NCBI GenBank assembly: GCA_965644295.1
Contig: CBFFRP010000525.1
Coordinates: 1-34,578 of the forward strand
DNA: 34,578 bases
Direction of reading: 5' to 3'
From: Paraphysomonas bandaiensis
Lineage: Eukaryota; Chrysophyceae
The notes under the pieces were generated by a model. It did not search any database. It was not told the origin of the DNA and saw only the letters and a list, made by a program, of their open reading frames with translations. Both the position numbers and the translations under genes were made by a program. Of this stretch, positions 9,853 through 20,034 are shown piece after piece (the first letter of the stretch is position 1; the number at the start of each line of letters is the position of its first letter).

Positions 9853-10314
9853 GTTACACTCTCCTTAGCGGGTTCCGACTTCCATGGCCACCGTCCTGCT
9901 GTCTTAATGAACCAACACCTTTTGTGGGATCTAGGTGAGCGAATACTTTGGCACTTTAACTCGACGTTCGGTTCATCCCGCATCGCCAATCTAGCTTACC
10001 CAGATTGGCCCACTAGCAACCGTCATTCGACCGCAAGGTTCAATTAAGAAACCCCGGGTTCTTACCCATTTAAAGTTTGAGAATAGGTCAAGGACGTTCC
10101 ACCCCTGAGGCCTCTAATCATTCGCTTTACCTGATAAAACTGGTCGGTTGCAGCTATCCTGAGGGAAATTTCGGGAGGAACCAGCTACTAGATGGTTCGA
10201 TTAGTCTTTCGCCCCTATACCCAAGTTCGACGATCAATTTGCACGTTAGAATCGCTGCGGACCTCCACCAGAGTTTCCCCTGGCTTCGCCCTACTCAGGC
10301 ATAGTTCACCATCT
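9853..10314 (-). rRNA. 28S rRNA internal fragment, out of place
   Basis: The minus strand carries conserved large-subunit sequence: GATGGTGAACTATGCCTGAG, TAGCTGGTTCCTCCCGAA, TTTAAATGGGTAAGAA and ACGGTGGCCATGGAAGTCGG. About 460 bases of the gene interior are present, with neither natural end. It stands upstream of 18S in the same orientation, whereas a normal unit has 28S downstream of 5.8S. A deletion joining one unit's 28S to the next unit's ETS would explain it. Confidence 0.9.
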
Positions 10315-12571
10315 GGCAATGATGAAGTGACTTTGCTTCGTCATCCTGCTAGTCATACTGGAGGGTTGAGAACGCTGCCCCCTCTATATGAAGACTTGTG
10401 CCGCCCCTTTGATGACAAGGATGCCTTCTTTCATGAGGATTCTTTTACACAAAATTTAGCTCAACAACAACAATCATGGAACATGGCACGTGATCGTTAT
10501 GACCTTACGGAAGCTGACAGAGAGCTCTTTGATCAAGCCTATCGGAAATGTTTTCGTCTCACTATTCGCATCAGCAACGTAGTTCGCCGCACGGATTATT
10601 CCAACTTCGATCTTCTGAATCAGCTCAAGACTTTACTTTTACATTCGGCTGGCGCTAAAGTGACTGTGTACAAAGACAATAATGAAATTGGACAAATATT
10701 TTGTACCACCACCGCTACGCTGTATGTGCCTAGCGAGTCCTGCGGCCCAAAAGCACAGGCGGCACTAGTAAGAGTTGTAAAAGCTCTCAACAATAATGAG
10801 ATTACTATGACTGGTGGCACGACCTTAAAACTTTTTTCTATAGGCTGGAACCCACTATTAAGCGCGGTGATGCAATGCTTTCGATACCTGCAAGAAATAT
10901 ACTATGTAGCTCCTTCACCTCCCACCCCTCTTCCTTCTCCTCCGCAGATTTCTCATACCCCGCCACAACCTGTTTTTTGTCCAGCACAGCTCTGGAGAGA
11001 CGAGAATGTATTTTTACAGATTTACTAGATGCCGTGTTGGATGTTGAAAACCCAACTATCGTCGAAGCCAGGCAGAGAATAGCCCACATGGAACAACTGT
11101 TACGCAGATACTGTTCCCACCCGGACGAAGTACCTGAGGAATTGATGGAGTCCTACGTGGATGACAGGCGCTATGGCTTGGAGTACTTTAGCCATGAGAA
11201 TTTTCTTGTGGGTAGAGGTGCCGAGGCAAGCATTTATTACGGTTTGTACTGCAAGCCCGGCCTGGATGAGGACGAGAAGGTACTCGTTGCGGTTAAAGTA
11301 TCCTATGGCAGAAGTCTTTTTCGGGCTAGGGAGACGGACCATGTTAAGTATCTTTTGCGGTGCGATGGCATTCCTGGTGTGGCTAAATACTACACCACGT
11401 TCCACGTTGGTCGTGGGAACTTTGACGTTCTCGTTCAAGAGCTTGGGTGTTTTTCTTTGTGCCAACTTATTGATGGCGATACCGGAAATAACGTAGCGCA
11501 TTGCCATATTGCTGCCATGGAACGCTTTCGTTTAACCAAAGCTGTGTGTATGGCTGTTAGCATGCTTCACAAAACGGAACCCAGCATTATTCATCGCGAC
11601 TTACGTCCTGAGAATGTTCTCATTATGAAGGACGGCACAGTGTGCGTGACTGATTTTGGACTGGCTCGCCAAACGCCAATAGACTACAGAGGCACTTCTT
11701 TACAGCAAACCTACAATGTTCTGACAAGTATGCAACCATACGAAGTACAGGTTTGTTTCAATGCGCTAGGCTCGATGCAGCAGCAACACATTCCTGTAAC
11801 TCATGGCGGAGATATATTCATGCTGGGTTGTATTCTTGCCTACATCAACACTGGAGCACTTCCTTTTGCCGATGATAGTAAGATTAGTTCACAGCAGCCA
11901 CCTAAACTTGGCAACATGGAGGCTGAGAATCCTTGGTTGTTCCACCTTTTATCAGCTATGCTAAGCCATGATATTAACCGCCGCCCCACAATTGATCATG
12001 TGCTGAAGCATCCTTATTTTGCAAGGCATTAACAGAACTTCAATGAGACTCTCATCAATAATATTGAGCACATAATAGTGTCTGATCACCGACCCTCTGA
12101 CTCCGCTGATTTCAAAGCCCTTGAAGAAGTGTTGAAGGATGTGGAAGCTCATTATGCAAAAGACGAGAACAATTGGTGCTCTAAATTACCTCAGAATATG
12201 TTGCAAGCTCCATTGAAAATAAGTAAGGACATAAATTTTGTTGACTCGGAGCGCGCTTATCCCCTACCAAACGTTGCCAAGCTGCTTCGATACATTCGCA
12301 ATCTCGTGCATCACTTTCATGGTAATGCAAACGTGCAAGTGAATATGTGCCTCAGTCGACCTGGAGCTGATGTAGCTGATTTTAGCACCTACTACACATA
12401 TCCAGGAGACTTTTCATGCATCATCCTGCAGTTCGGGACCTGTTACCACTTATATGGGAGAGCTCTATGAAGCAGTATCGCTTGATTGAGGAGAGTTTGC
12501 GTGCTCTCGAATATCAGAAGGATGCACTGAATAAACAGGCGGAAGATATTCTCAATATCATTGCTTCCTAA
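10315..12571 (+). pseudogene. protein kinase-KEN ribonuclease gene (IRE1/RNase L type), interrupted
   Basis: A kinase domain lies in the frame around 10875-12032: glycine loop VGRGAEASIYYG, VAVK lysine, HRDLRPENVL, DFG, then DIFMLGCILAY, which resembles IRE1-class kinases. Directly after HPYFARH comes TAA (12030-12032). The same frame then continues into a KEN domain: LLRYIRNLVHHF, with the Tyr of RAYPLP and the Asn and His of the RN..HH motif in the places of the known KEN catalytic residues. The C-terminal part shifts by -1 at a T run near 12410 and ends in a short coiled coil at 12571. Upstream, a 170-residue region of unknown fold (10380-10827) is separated by another -1 shift at an A/T run (10827-10837). 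Kinase-KEN proteins cleave RNA after kinase-driven dimerisation. No transmembrane segment is visible, so it is closer to RNase L layout than to ER-bound IRE1. The 5' end is lost at the rDNA join, unless introns are hidden. Nonsense decay and assembly errors are both possible. Confidence 0.75.
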
Positions 12572-12902
12572 GCAATTCTCGGTTACTGTGTGTGCGATGG
12601 AGGGCAGTAGAAAAAGAAGTAACTAGAAAAACTGTTGTGGTTTTAAATGAATTAAGTTATAACTTAATGAAAAAAATATAATCTGCGCCAATATCAAGGT
12701 ATTTTTTTCTGTAAAAGTGGTTGCAGCTCAGAACTCGAATATTTGTAATAGCATTAACAATATTCTTTTAGTTTGATATACTAGGTTACGCTGTATTTAT
12801 ATGACAAACATTCAGTCATAGGAAGCCACATACAACTGTAGCTGCACAATGTTCATGTAAACGGCAACTGGGTAAGACTCGTCTATATGATGTCTGATTA
12901 TT
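12572..12902. other. AT-rich intergenic stretch
   Basis: No frame, RNA gene or repeat that I can support. The sequence is AT-rich with short homopolymers. Confidence 0.5.
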
Positions 12903-13230
12903 TAGCAATAGGCATGTTAGTGTTAAATCTAAACAAAAATCTACCTAGTACTTAATATTAATATCCCACTATTTGGCGCTACGGAGGCTGCTTGTGCGTC
13001 ACTGCAAGCATCAAGGTGCGACCACCTCCGCTCTCTGTCCTTAAGGTGAACTAGCCCGGATGCCCGACTTCAGTAGGCAGCCCAATACCCCGAATGCCCT
13101 TGAGGTGGGCCTATTCCCGAATACCTGTTTATTTGTCAAGGCTCGAAGACGTTAGTTTCCCGGAGAAATATCTCCGGTACTTATCCTCCAGAACATTACA
13201 AAAATGTGCGAGTCCGACTTTGTTGAGAGG
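12903..13230 (+). repeat. dispersed repeat, copy 1
   Basis: Shares long runs with 31891-32340 in inverted orientation and, for its first part, with 26248-26370. Examples are CTCTGTCCTTAAGGTGAAC, CTTCAGTAGGCAGCCCAATA, GAGAAATATCTCCGG and AGTCCGACTTTGTTGAG. Compared with copy 3 it lacks about 95 bases after AAGACG. No coding frame is visible. Family unknown. Confidence 0.8.
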
Positions 13231-13972
13231 GTAAGACTCGCAGTAGTTAGCGTCGGCTTTGATTTCATCGTTTAGACATAATCATTCGAATAGGATTTAT
13301 AGCTAGTCTTAGTATTTAGTGAAAGATGAACATCGTATTATTAAAAGATAAATATCGATTGTATAAACTTCACATGAAGGATAGGACCTAACCTAACAGT
13401 ATGATAGCAAGGCACATCTGAACAGGGCGTTAGCACCACACACATTTACGTATCTTGTACAGTCGCGTATTTTATATAGTTTGGTATTATTCTGTCAAGT
13501 TGATATTTCATTGTCTATATATATATATGTGTTGTATTCACGCATTAAGAGATATACGTGAAGCAATGAATCTTAATAAATTCTGATAGAAGACGAAGAT
13601 CAGAAGGAAAGCAATCGGGTCGGATAAGTTTAGTAGAAAACATTCAGAAACTATGATGAAAAATAATCAGAATCGGATGAAGTAGCGAATGACAAACTAA
13701 AATTCTAGACTAACAAAATGCTGATTCTTCGAGAGAACACTCGACTAAAAATGTCCTCATTCAGACCGAGAGTGTGACCACAGCGCCGGCTCGCTGGTAC
13801 ACATATCCACATATATATCAACACTGAGACACTGCGCTGCTGCTTCTACCACCCGCCTACTTGTGTATCAATGTAGCTGACCGTCCAGACTGTGTTCATC
13901 TTCACTAAGATGACTACGCGGGATTTCTCATAGCTGTGTATGTATGTATGCATCCAGTAGGGTCCACGTGTA
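13231..13972. other. AT-rich non-coding stretch left of the Pogo element
   Basis: Nothing coding seen. Contains a short TA repeat (13517-13528). A TA dinucleotide at 13971-13972 is the left target-site copy of the adjoining transposon. Confidence 0.5.
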
Positions 13973-14040
13973 CAGTCAGCTCGCGTTAAGCTGACGGACA
14001 TGTACCATGGCAGAAGTCGTCATCAAAACGGAAGTCGTCA

Positions 14041-14165
14041 CCATAAAAAACCCTGGTTTTTGTTTCCAAAAACGGGGGGTTTGTACAAAAATCTAGTTTT
14101 TTTTAAAAAAACCGGTTTTTAGATAGTAAAACCATGGTTTTATACTTAAAACCTGAGTCTTTCTT
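14041..14165 (+). repeat. subterminal short palindromic motifs of the Pogo element
   Basis: Five or six near-palindromes of the form AAAACC-(N)-GGTTTT in about 120 bases, such as AAAAACCCTGGTTTTT, AAAAAACCGGTTTTT and AAAACCATGGTTTT. Related motifs occur at the other end (15430-15530). Subterminal arrays are known transposase binding sites in some DNA transposons; that role is inferred here. Confidence 0.6.
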
Positions 14166-14310
14166 TAAAATTTCGTATACTACACTCCAATATGGCAAGT
14201 TATTGAGCTTAAGGCTGGAAAACTTTCCATTATCACAGTACCAATAAATAATAATATAAAAAGCCTTGTTATTACTTAATGCTCTCTAACAAGAGTTCCA
14301 CATAACGCTA

Positions 14311-15324
14311 CTACAGTGTAGAATTAGATTTTTGCACGGAGAAAAATTGCTGTATTGTTGGTTGTGACGAAGATTTGGCGCGCTCCTCTAAGTAACTTTT
14401 AGTCAATTCGGAAGCGGTCTTAATCAACTGGTAGTGCAAGGTAGCAGCATTTTCATAACTACTTCTTTGCGCGATGAAGTCGTATACAACACTCATGGCA
14501 TCATTGAACTGATTTAAACTTACCTTCGATGTTGTGGTACTGTCAACATTTGTGTCAGCTTGATCATCGTCATCTTCTACCGTAGCTGTTGGTGGAGAAA
14601 TAGATAAAGCTTCAAAGCGTTCCTTGGCTTCCTCAATTTCAGTTTCGACTACCAATGGCTCACTTTCAATGTCACACCATAACTCGATAGCGCTAGCTCG
14701 CTGTTGAGCACTATAAGTACTCATCTCAGTAATACCAACTTCCGGTTGAACTCTTCCATAGCCACCGCTGCGTCAGCTTCGCTGATTTCAGTAGCTTCTC
14801 CATGCAAATTAACATGAACAAAATTGTTGCGACTCTTCAGCACATTGTGTAACCAACCAGATGAAGCTTGAAATGAATTGAGGGTTTTTTCATCATCCGC
14901 GTATACTATCTATACAGCACAAGTTAGACATGCGTATTTCTTGCTTCATAATTTTGTAAACCTTTGCATAGTCCTTAGCCTTCTGCTGGAGATAGAACCA
15001 GCTCAAACCGCATTTATCGGACTTATAGTTTTCCTGGCGAAAGGTAATGTACTCAACAAGCTTCTCCTCCACCTCGGGAAATGAACCCTTCTTTTGCTTC
15101 TTGCGGCCTGTGCAAGTTTCATACTTAAGATTACCATCATTCCAGGCTTTCATCCAATTAGAGAATGCTGCACGGCTGAAAATGTTCTCCTTGTACGCAA
15201 CGAATTGGCTGAAAGATTTGAAATGACCCTCTATATATTCTTTCACAAAATTACATTTCTCAACATCGGAGTAACTTCTCAACGCTTTCTTGCGCTTGGT
15301 ACCAATGCTGCACTTCTCTGACAT
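14311..15324 (-). pseudogene. Pogo/Tigger-like transposase lacking the DDE domain
   Basis: The minus-strand start is ATG at 15324 (MSEKCSIGTKRKKALR). Residues about 15-60 form a psq-like helix-turn-helix. FPEVEEKLVEYI through SWFYLQQKAKDYA is the first part of a CENP-B-type HTH. After a frame shift near 14900 the second part appears as FQASSGWLHNVLKSRN followed by HGEATEISEADAA, the classic CENP-B/Tigger layout. The frame then breaks, and from 14724 to 14311 an acidic C-terminal domain ends with PTIQQFF, typical of Tigger-like proteins. The central DDE domain is absent, by a deletion near 14730-14745. It might still bind its own inverted repeats if expressed, but cannot catalyse transposition. 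Confidence 0.8.
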
Positions 15325-15717
15325 CGCCACATACAGCAGATGAAGTAATGTAACTATATGTATGTAATGAATGATGCATTCATGTCTATTGTACTCTCTG
15401 CATGTATCCCGTATATGATATATCATAAATATCACCAAAAATAAGGTTTTCCACACTAAAATCATAAAAATCAGGGTTTTAAACAAAAAATATGTATTTA
15501 TACAAAAAATAGGGTTTTTTGCAGAAAAGCCCGTACCAAGCAAAATTCCGCTATCAAAACGAGATTCGTCACCATATATCTGCTATCTTAACGCGAGCTG
15601 ACTGTACCTTCATCACCCTAACAAGACTACGAGGAGCTTATCGTGACATGCACACAGTACTGAGATTATATGTAGTGATTATATATATTGTAAATTATCT
15701 ATGGATGAGCAGTTGAA

Positions 15718-15788
15718 GCATCAGTGGTTTAGTGGTAAAATTTCCGCTTGCCATGCGGAAGCCCGGGGTTCGATTCCCCGCTGATGCA
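15718..15788 (+). tRNA. tRNA-Gly (anticodon GCC)
   Basis: A 71-base cloverleaf: acceptor stem GCATCAG/CTGATGC, D arm containing box A (TGGTTTAGTGG), anticodon stem TCCGC/GCGGA with loop TTGCCAT (anticodon GCC), T arm with box B (GGTTCGATTCC), and A as discriminator. Followed by eight T residues as Pol III terminator. An identical copy lies on the minus strand at 28307-28377. Confidence 0.97.
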
Positions 15789-15792
15789 TTCG

Positions 15793-15800
15793 TTTTTTTT
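15793..15800 (+). terminator. Pol III terminator of tRNA-Gly
   Basis: Run of eight T residues beginning five bases after the tRNA discriminator base, the usual Pol III stop signal. Confidence 0.85.
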
Positions 15801-16182
15801 GTTCCATACAAATAATATTAATTTTGACAAAACCCCCAATTTTACTCATTTCACTGTTTTTCTTGCAGTGAAGAATCGGGATCCCACAGACTTGTTTTTA
15901 CACAAAGGCCGCGCCCATGGAGTGATCCAATTGGTTGGTGGGATTGTAGTATGATAGGCTGTGCACATACATACATATCATCACAGTGCACATGCATCGA
16001 GTACATGTATGTACAGTACATTAATAAGACGAGACAGCCATATGCTGCAGATGATGATGCACGATGTGGTGGATTGTTATATAGAGAATATTGTATTTTG
16101 GTACTTTCCATACACAGTTCTGTGCTGTGCTGTACAGATGTATCACATACATTCACTCAGTGCTGAACTTACAGTGTGCATA
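15801..16182. other. non-coding stretch with tRNA-associated repeat
   Basis: The first 70 bases resemble the downstream flank of the second tRNA-Gly copy (shared CCCCAATTTTACTCATTTCA). The rest is AT-rich with ACATAC-type simple sequence. A segment near 15930-15960 (TCCAAT...GTAGTATGATAGGC) has a weak match near 24340-24375. No gene seen. Confidence 0.5.
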
Positions 16183-16311
16183 TGCCCCATATTGACAGCG
16201 TAACTAATCACTGCGTGCGGCCCCCCAGTGGGTGCTGCCGAGTGCTGCTGCGATTGCTCGCCTCTACCTATGTACACATTGCTTAGTTCAGCACTACCCC
16301 ACCCGGGGTCT
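16183..16311 (+). repeat. MITE, copy A (one end only)
   Basis: Nearly identical to the left 130 bases of the copy at 25242-25528, beginning TGCCCCATATTGACAGCG and stopping at CCCGGGGTCT, where the sequences part. The other terminal repeat is missing, so this copy is truncated. Confidence 0.85.
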
Positions 16312-16600
16312 GTAACGCAGTACTGGTTATTTTCTGCGTTGTTAGGCCATTCCTTATGACACAACCCACAGTCAGAATTTCCAAAATTTGGGGAAAAAAT
16401 ACTCAAAAACCAATCCTTATGACCAACCCATTCCCAAATTGTTGGAATTTTAAATTTGGGAGGTCCCCAGGTTCCCAAAAAAGGTTAACAATTTTGACCT
16501 TCCAAAATCGCAACCCATATTCTGTTTATAGATATGCTACATGTTGAACACCAATATACTTTAAAATATATATACACGTTCCAAAACATTTTTCCATAAG
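16312..16600. other. AT-rich stretch upstream of the Harbinger transposase
   Basis: Several imperfect palindromes, for example CCCAAATT...AATTTGGG around 16433-16460. The left inverted repeat of the Harbinger element is expected about here, but no match to its right side could be fixed. Confidence 0.4.
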
Positions 16601-17557
16601 ATGAAATATTCTTGTATTCTTAGTGTATTTCTGCTTCTCTGGTCTTTGCGGACAGTGATATCATCGCCTGAAACTCCATATTCATTGCTTCAAATGCATC
16701 TGAGGAGAAGGAGTAAATTCCGGCTTGTAATGGACTACTACGTGAACATATACAACGCTGGTATCAAGCGAAGACGAAGAGAGGGCAAGGAATTCCGAAA
16801 TCGCGAGTCGAAGCGTAGACCAGATTACTCGAAATCTCTATGGGCAATAATGTTACAGAATCCAAATATTAAAGACCCTGATAGCAGTGAAGGCCGCCAT
16901 TTTCGTAGACGCTTCAGAATTCCATATCCCATATATGAGATATTATTGGAACTTGTCCGATCGCGTAAGTGGTATTCTGAAGGACCTAAATGTGGTAAGT
17001 ACTTCAATACATTTGTAAACGCACGTCAAGTGGGACAAGTGCCCCTTCTCACTCAGATCATCTTGCAAAGGAAAAGAAGACTACCCCACTCTAGCCTATG
17101 AAGTAGCAGTGGATCATTCAAAGAGAATACTTTCTGCCACTCAGTCTCATTATGGGGCAAGGAACGATAAAACTATTGTGCGCTACGATAAGTTTGTAAT
17201 GGACATACATGAATCAGGACTCTACGAAGATTTCGAGTTCACTCTCTACGATGACGAGGGATTAGAGAAAACAGAAAAAGGGCTATACTTGATCTGCGAT
17301 GGAGGATACCACAAATGGAGATGTCTCCAATGCCCTATAAAACACACATGTGACGTCAATACAGCACGGTGGAGCTGCACTTTGGAGTCGAACAAAGAGC
17401 AAGAGCAAGAACTAATGCAGACTCGTGTGAAATACAACAATTTTACGCTGATGACATTGAATGTGAAATACAGGGAGAATACTCTATTCTGCAAGCGAAG
17501 TTAATCAAAAATTTCAGAGTAGCTTTGCAGAAGCACGAAATAGAGTGGTTGCAATAG
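16601..17557 (+). pseudogene. PIF/Harbinger-like transposase, decayed
   Basis: The N-terminal part (16601-17000) contains FRRRFRIPYPIYEILLELV, the conserved start of Harbinger transposases. A deletion then removes the region with the first catalytic Asp and its HV partner. In another frame KWDKCP...KGKEDYPTLAYEVAVDHSKRIL resumes (17032-17130), with GARNDKT and YLICDGGYHKWRCLQCP carrying the second Asp (near 17300). After RWS-TLES the RKDVEC..FGILK segment with the last acidic residue is missing. A C-terminal tail continues in a third frame to 17557. Two of three catalytic regions are gone, so it is inactive. Confidence 0.8.
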
Positions 17558-17658
17558 TATTGAATATTGAAAACCAGTATAAATTAATTATTGAAATAAT
17601 TAATTTAGTTCTTAATAACCAGTATAACAGTTCTTAATGTCAAGTTTTCACACAACTA

Positions 17659-18597
17659 CTACAGTATATTCCAAACAGCAAAACTAAACTCTTCACACAG
17701 TGTTGATGGCAACTGTGATTCAGTCCGTCTACGCTTGGCAGGTGTTTGAGCAGCAATATGAGTTAGCTGCGGAGCAACGGGTACAGGAGTTGAACCCAAG
17801 TACGTTTTATAATTGAGTCTTAACTGCTGTATAACATCGTCGGAGTCCCCCATGTCCACAGCAAGTTCTATTTTCTCTTTGAAAGCTTAAATGCACAGTC
17901 TTCTGGTCTCAGAAGCTGCAAAGTATTCATCCATTAAGCTATTATTCTCTCTCGCCACCACAAAATCGGCGTGTCTCTTGCTATCGACAGCTTCCTGGGC
18001 AGCATGTCTAGCCCTATTTTTTGCTTCAGCTCTACTAACTGTAGCAGCACCACGGGTTCCACTGGCAATCACACTGGATCTCACCTGATCCATGTTCAGA
18101 AGACAACTCTCTGCCGACATAACCCTTTCTTTTGATCGAATTTTCTGTTTCGGTCCACTACTCATCTATGCCCGGAATACAGCACAATCTTCCGGGGCAG
18201 CAGGTGGTCCAAAAATCAAAAATGGTAAGTATAAGGGCGGATACCAATCATCCGACATTGCAACCTTGTCAAGGAAACTACTTTTGTATTCCTTTAACTT
18301 TCTGTGAGCACTGCTGTGAGCTTCAACCTCATGTTCATTGGGCTCGGTGCCCAAATCTTCCGTCTCAGGCTCATTGGGCTCGCTACCTAAATGTGCCGTC
18401 TCAGGCTCATTGGGCTCGCTGCCTAAGTGTTCCGTCTCAGGCTCATTGGGCTCACCAGTAGCTTTCGCTTCATTGTGCTGCTTGTCTCTCAGGACCTCAT
18501 AAAATAATCGCTTCCTGAAGAGCCTCAACATTTCATCCAGTTGTCTTCCAGAGTTAGACTGAACCAAACGATTCCATGTTGGAATCAGCTCATTCAT
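17659..18597 (-). pseudogene. companion reading frame of the Harbinger element, two in-frame stops
   Basis: One minus-strand frame runs through 18597-17659 (313 codons) broken only by TAG (18166-18168, followed at once by ATG) and TAA (17887-17889). The product is hydrophilic: NELIPTWNRLVQ, a 12-residue tandem repeat rich in EPNEPET, a basic middle (RAEAKNRARHAAQEA) and a C-terminal IELAVDMGDSDDVIQQLRLNY. I recognise no domain. Autonomous Harbinger elements usually carry a second Myb/SANT-like protein convergent with the transposase, and the position fits that. Identity is therefore inferred from context. Confidence 0.5.
18336..18461 (-). repeat. 36-bp coding tandem repeat
   Basis: About 3.5 units of a 36-base repeat (core GGCTCATTGGGCTCG on the plus strand) encoding GSEPNEPETEHL-like units on the minus strand. 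The units differ by a few bases. Confidence 0.85.
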
Positions 18598-19174
18598 TAT
18601 GACGCCCTTGAGACGACCATACTTCTTCCAGATGAGATGTCCCCGTAGTAAACATTATGCAAACGTGGGAATTTTACGATATTTTGGGAAATTTAGGAGT
18701 ATTTACAGTATTTAAGTAGAAATGTTAAAGAAACAATTCTATTTGTGGTATTAGGGTTAGAGACAACAAAAAATATTAATATTATTATAATTTTAAGTCT
18801 CATAGGATGTAACAGAAGCGCCTTTTTGCTTACCAGCAACCACGTTATCTGCCCTCATACTACCACTGTCAACCCATTGATCATAATGATGCCAGCAGTC
18901 ATTGCCCTACTCGTAGCTACATTGTTTCTAGCCACTTGTGATTTAATATACAACTTACGTACGATCATGAATACATTGCATCATATAACTATCCTTTCAC
19001 TGTATGAACAACACACACTAAGTCCATGAATATTTATCACTTTCTCACTCAATTGAACTGTAGTTCACCCCATTGCCATCACACAACCAATACACGTCAT
19101 ACACTATTGTCTCTCAGTACAACATGAGCCTCTTGCACGCACTCGGCCCAACGAGAGAAGATAAGTGTAGCATA
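18598..19174. other. AT-rich stretch without a supported gene
   Basis: A plus-strand frame (18745-19029) has hydrophobic runs but no homology I recognise and no splice or start context. I do not call it. Confidence 0.45.
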
Positions 19175-19311
19175 AGAAATGAGTGGTAGTAGAGATAGCG
19201 TGACATATAGTTTATTATATTCATTATAATCTTCTCTCATCTTAACTTGATTAATGAGTGAATACTCGTCCAGTTAACTTAGTAATCATCCAATTGTGTC
19301 ATATCTTGACA
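19175..19311 (+). repeat. left terminal direct repeat of the TRIM-like element
   Basis: AGAAATGAGTGGTAGTAG... to ...CATATCTTGACA, matching 20769-20906 with a few substitutions and one missing A. Confidence 0.85.
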
Positions 19312-19589
19312 TGGTAGCGCATGGTAGTTGGAAGCAACTGCTGAAGTGTGACCATCTGGACAGAGAAGCAGGAGTACTGCTTTTTGTATAGTAGAAACAT
19401 ACAGTTTATAGGATATAAAACCAGTATTATTTATGAAAATCGGGGGTTTTCATACGAACATAGGACAGAAAAGTAGACTGGAAATGATGACTGTATGAAC
19501 CCTCTGGAGAGACCCGCATAATTATCAGAATATCTCATGCGCATGGAGTGTGAGCACGGTGATTCAGTTATGTGTCTGATTGTGTGGAT

Positions 19590-20034
19590 TGGGGTGGAGT
19601 GCTATCGATGATGAGCTTGAGGCGGTTGTTGTCAAGAGTGACCCACTGGTTCGAGCTGTTGCAGAGTTCCGCCATCGTATAGTCGATATAGACGTGTATA
19701 ACCGCCGGCTGTACTAAAAACCTCGTTCTTGTGTCGACAAGAGAGGTGGGTCTTCATCTACGCCGGCTTCGGGTGGTGCGCCCAATAAGTCTAAACGGCG
19801 GATGAGATTCCAGGGAAGAGAATGTCCCTTCGTACTTTGCCTAGTGATACTGTGTATACTAAGTCTAGTGAGATCAGCGTGAATCGTGTCTCTGAGACTG
19901 TACCTGCTGAGTCTAGGGAGACTTGTGTGGTAAGCGTACGGGTGTTGACTAGTGTGTCCACCCTGGGTGAGGTAAACCTTTATGATGAGGAGATTGTCAA
20001 TCTGTGTGATGACAGTGACTGTTCTAATAACTAA
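19590..20034 (+). pseudogene. degraded internal reading frame of the TRIM-like element
   Basis: A peptide DELEAVVVKSDPLVRAVAEF...NRRLY ends in TAA near 19718. Its frame then goes on through a basic segment (GGAPNKSKRRMRF), and a second frame from 19822 yields 70 residues ending CDDSDCSNN. The composition looks like coding sequence, but I recognise no family. A gag-like remnant is one possibility. Confidence 0.3.

Larger units (their letters stand above)
13973..15604 (-). mobile_element. Pogo/Tigger-like DNA transposon, internally deleted
   Basis: Perfect 18-bp terminal inverted repeats (CAGTCAGCTCGCGTTAAG at 13973-13990, its complement at 15587-15604) are flanked on both sides by TA, the target duplication typical of Tc1/mariner-Pogo elements. 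Inside each end lies a 24-base direct repeat (ATCAAAACG...TCGTCACCATA at 14022 and 15553) and clusters of AAAACC/GGTTTT motifs. The coding region on the minus strand has the DNA-binding part and the C-terminus of a transposase but no DDE catalytic domain, so it is non-autonomous. Confidence 0.9.

Noticed and set aside
18745-19029. 94-codon frame with hydrophobic runs
   Set aside because: AT-rich sequence readily gives hydrophobic codons. No homology, no initiation or splice context.
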